A stretch of 50,808 nucleotides of DNA, taken from positions 1 through 50,808 of the forward strand of contig NZ_RXLZ01000040.1 of NCBI RefSeq assembly GCF_003970865.1, given 5' to 3'. This document shows, one piece after another, positions 50,682 through 50,808 of this stretch. The position numbers and the translations under genes were made by a program. Under the pieces are notes generated by a model. It saw only the letters and a list, made by a program, of their open reading frames with translations. It searched no databases and had not been told where the DNA came from. Origin of the DNA: Stenotrophomonas maltophilia (GTDB taxonomy: Bacteria > Pseudomonadota > Gammaproteobacteria > Xanthomonadales > Xanthomonadaceae). Position 1 is the first letter of the stretch. Each line of letters opens with the position of its first letter.

Positions 50682-50808
50682 TGAAGTGACCCCCGGGAGT
50701 TGGACACCAGTTCCAACCCGAGGGATACATGAACAGATACGACGCGCGTTTCAAACTGCAGGTCGCCAAAGAGGCCTGCAAGACCTCCACATCGGTCAAA
50801 GCCATTGC
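50682..50808 (+). mobile_element. IS3-family element, left end (IS150-like)
   Basis: The terminal sequence TGAAGTGACCCCCGGGAGTT matches the layout of IS150-group inverted repeats (TG start, G/C run, AGTTGGAC). GTTGGA-CACCAGT-TCCAAC follows inside. An orfA start lies 47 bp in. The element continues past the window. It interrupts copy E. Confidence 0.85.
50729..50808 (+). CDS. IS3-family transposase orfA, partial
   Basis: The open frame begins MNRYDARFKLQVAKEACKTS and runs off the right edge after 26 codons. It is the start of the helix-turn-helix half of an IS3-family transposase. GAGGG lies before the ATG. The catalytic orfB would lie beyond. Confidence 0.85.
   Translation, partial: MNRYDARFKLQVAKEACKTSTSVKAI

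Overview
The window is GC-rich (about two-thirds G+C by eye), gene-dense chromosomal DNA. It most resembles Stenotrophomonas of the S. maltophilia group. The main sign is the many short inverted repeats with a GGTAG head between genes, which look like the SMAG (Stenotrophomonas GTAG) type of REP. The gene set also fits Xanthomonadaceae: large TonB-dependent receptors, a QEGLA-motif protein, a glutaredoxin-rhodanese fusion and short AMP nucleosidase. I see no rRNA, tRNA, CRISPR array or prophage. The only transposase is an IS3-family element cut by the right edge.

Layout. 1-386 is repeat-rich non-coding DNA. 0.4-11 kb holds an AraC regulator overlapping a VIT1-type transporter gene, gshA, an NnrS-like protein, and three divergent regulator/enzyme pairs: LysR/alcohol dehydrogenase, TetR/DAPG-hydrolase-like and LysR/old yellow enzyme. 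An orphan Imm70-like immunity gene follows. 11.7-17.7 kb has a large TonB-dependent receptor and a formaldehyde-detoxification operon (frmR-frmA-YqcC-like-frmB) behind a CsoR/FrmR-type operator. 17.9-25.6 kb has a diguanylate cyclase, a universal stress protein with an unknown partner, and a LysR-controlled MFS/HlyD/outer-membrane-factor efflux operon. 25.7-39.2 kb is metabolic and maintenance DNA: DegV, an exported amidohydrolase pair with an HCCA-isomerase-like gene, AMP nucleosidase with DUF924, a three-domain glutaredoxin fusion, a polysaccharide deacetylase, an aminotransferase/SGNH/methyltransferase operon, rsgA and a QEGLA protein. 39.7-49.5 kb has a second TonB receptor and a likely organic-acid module: phbB, a CitMHS carrier and an OprP-like porin, divergent from a response regulator/histidine kinase/periplasmic binding protein operon. 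An orphan NarL-type regulator precedes the right-hand repeats and IS.

The most unusual signal is a family of five structured intergenic elements (112-294, 39278-39383, 39522-39627, 50288-50391 and an IS-interrupted copy at about 50611-50681). Each has a long closing stem whose sequence differs from copy to copy while staying complementary, around a similar core with two small hairpins. Four of them form two head-to-head pairs around Rho-independent terminators. I could not assign this family a name. Protein functions are from motif and family recognition by reading, and no database search was run.
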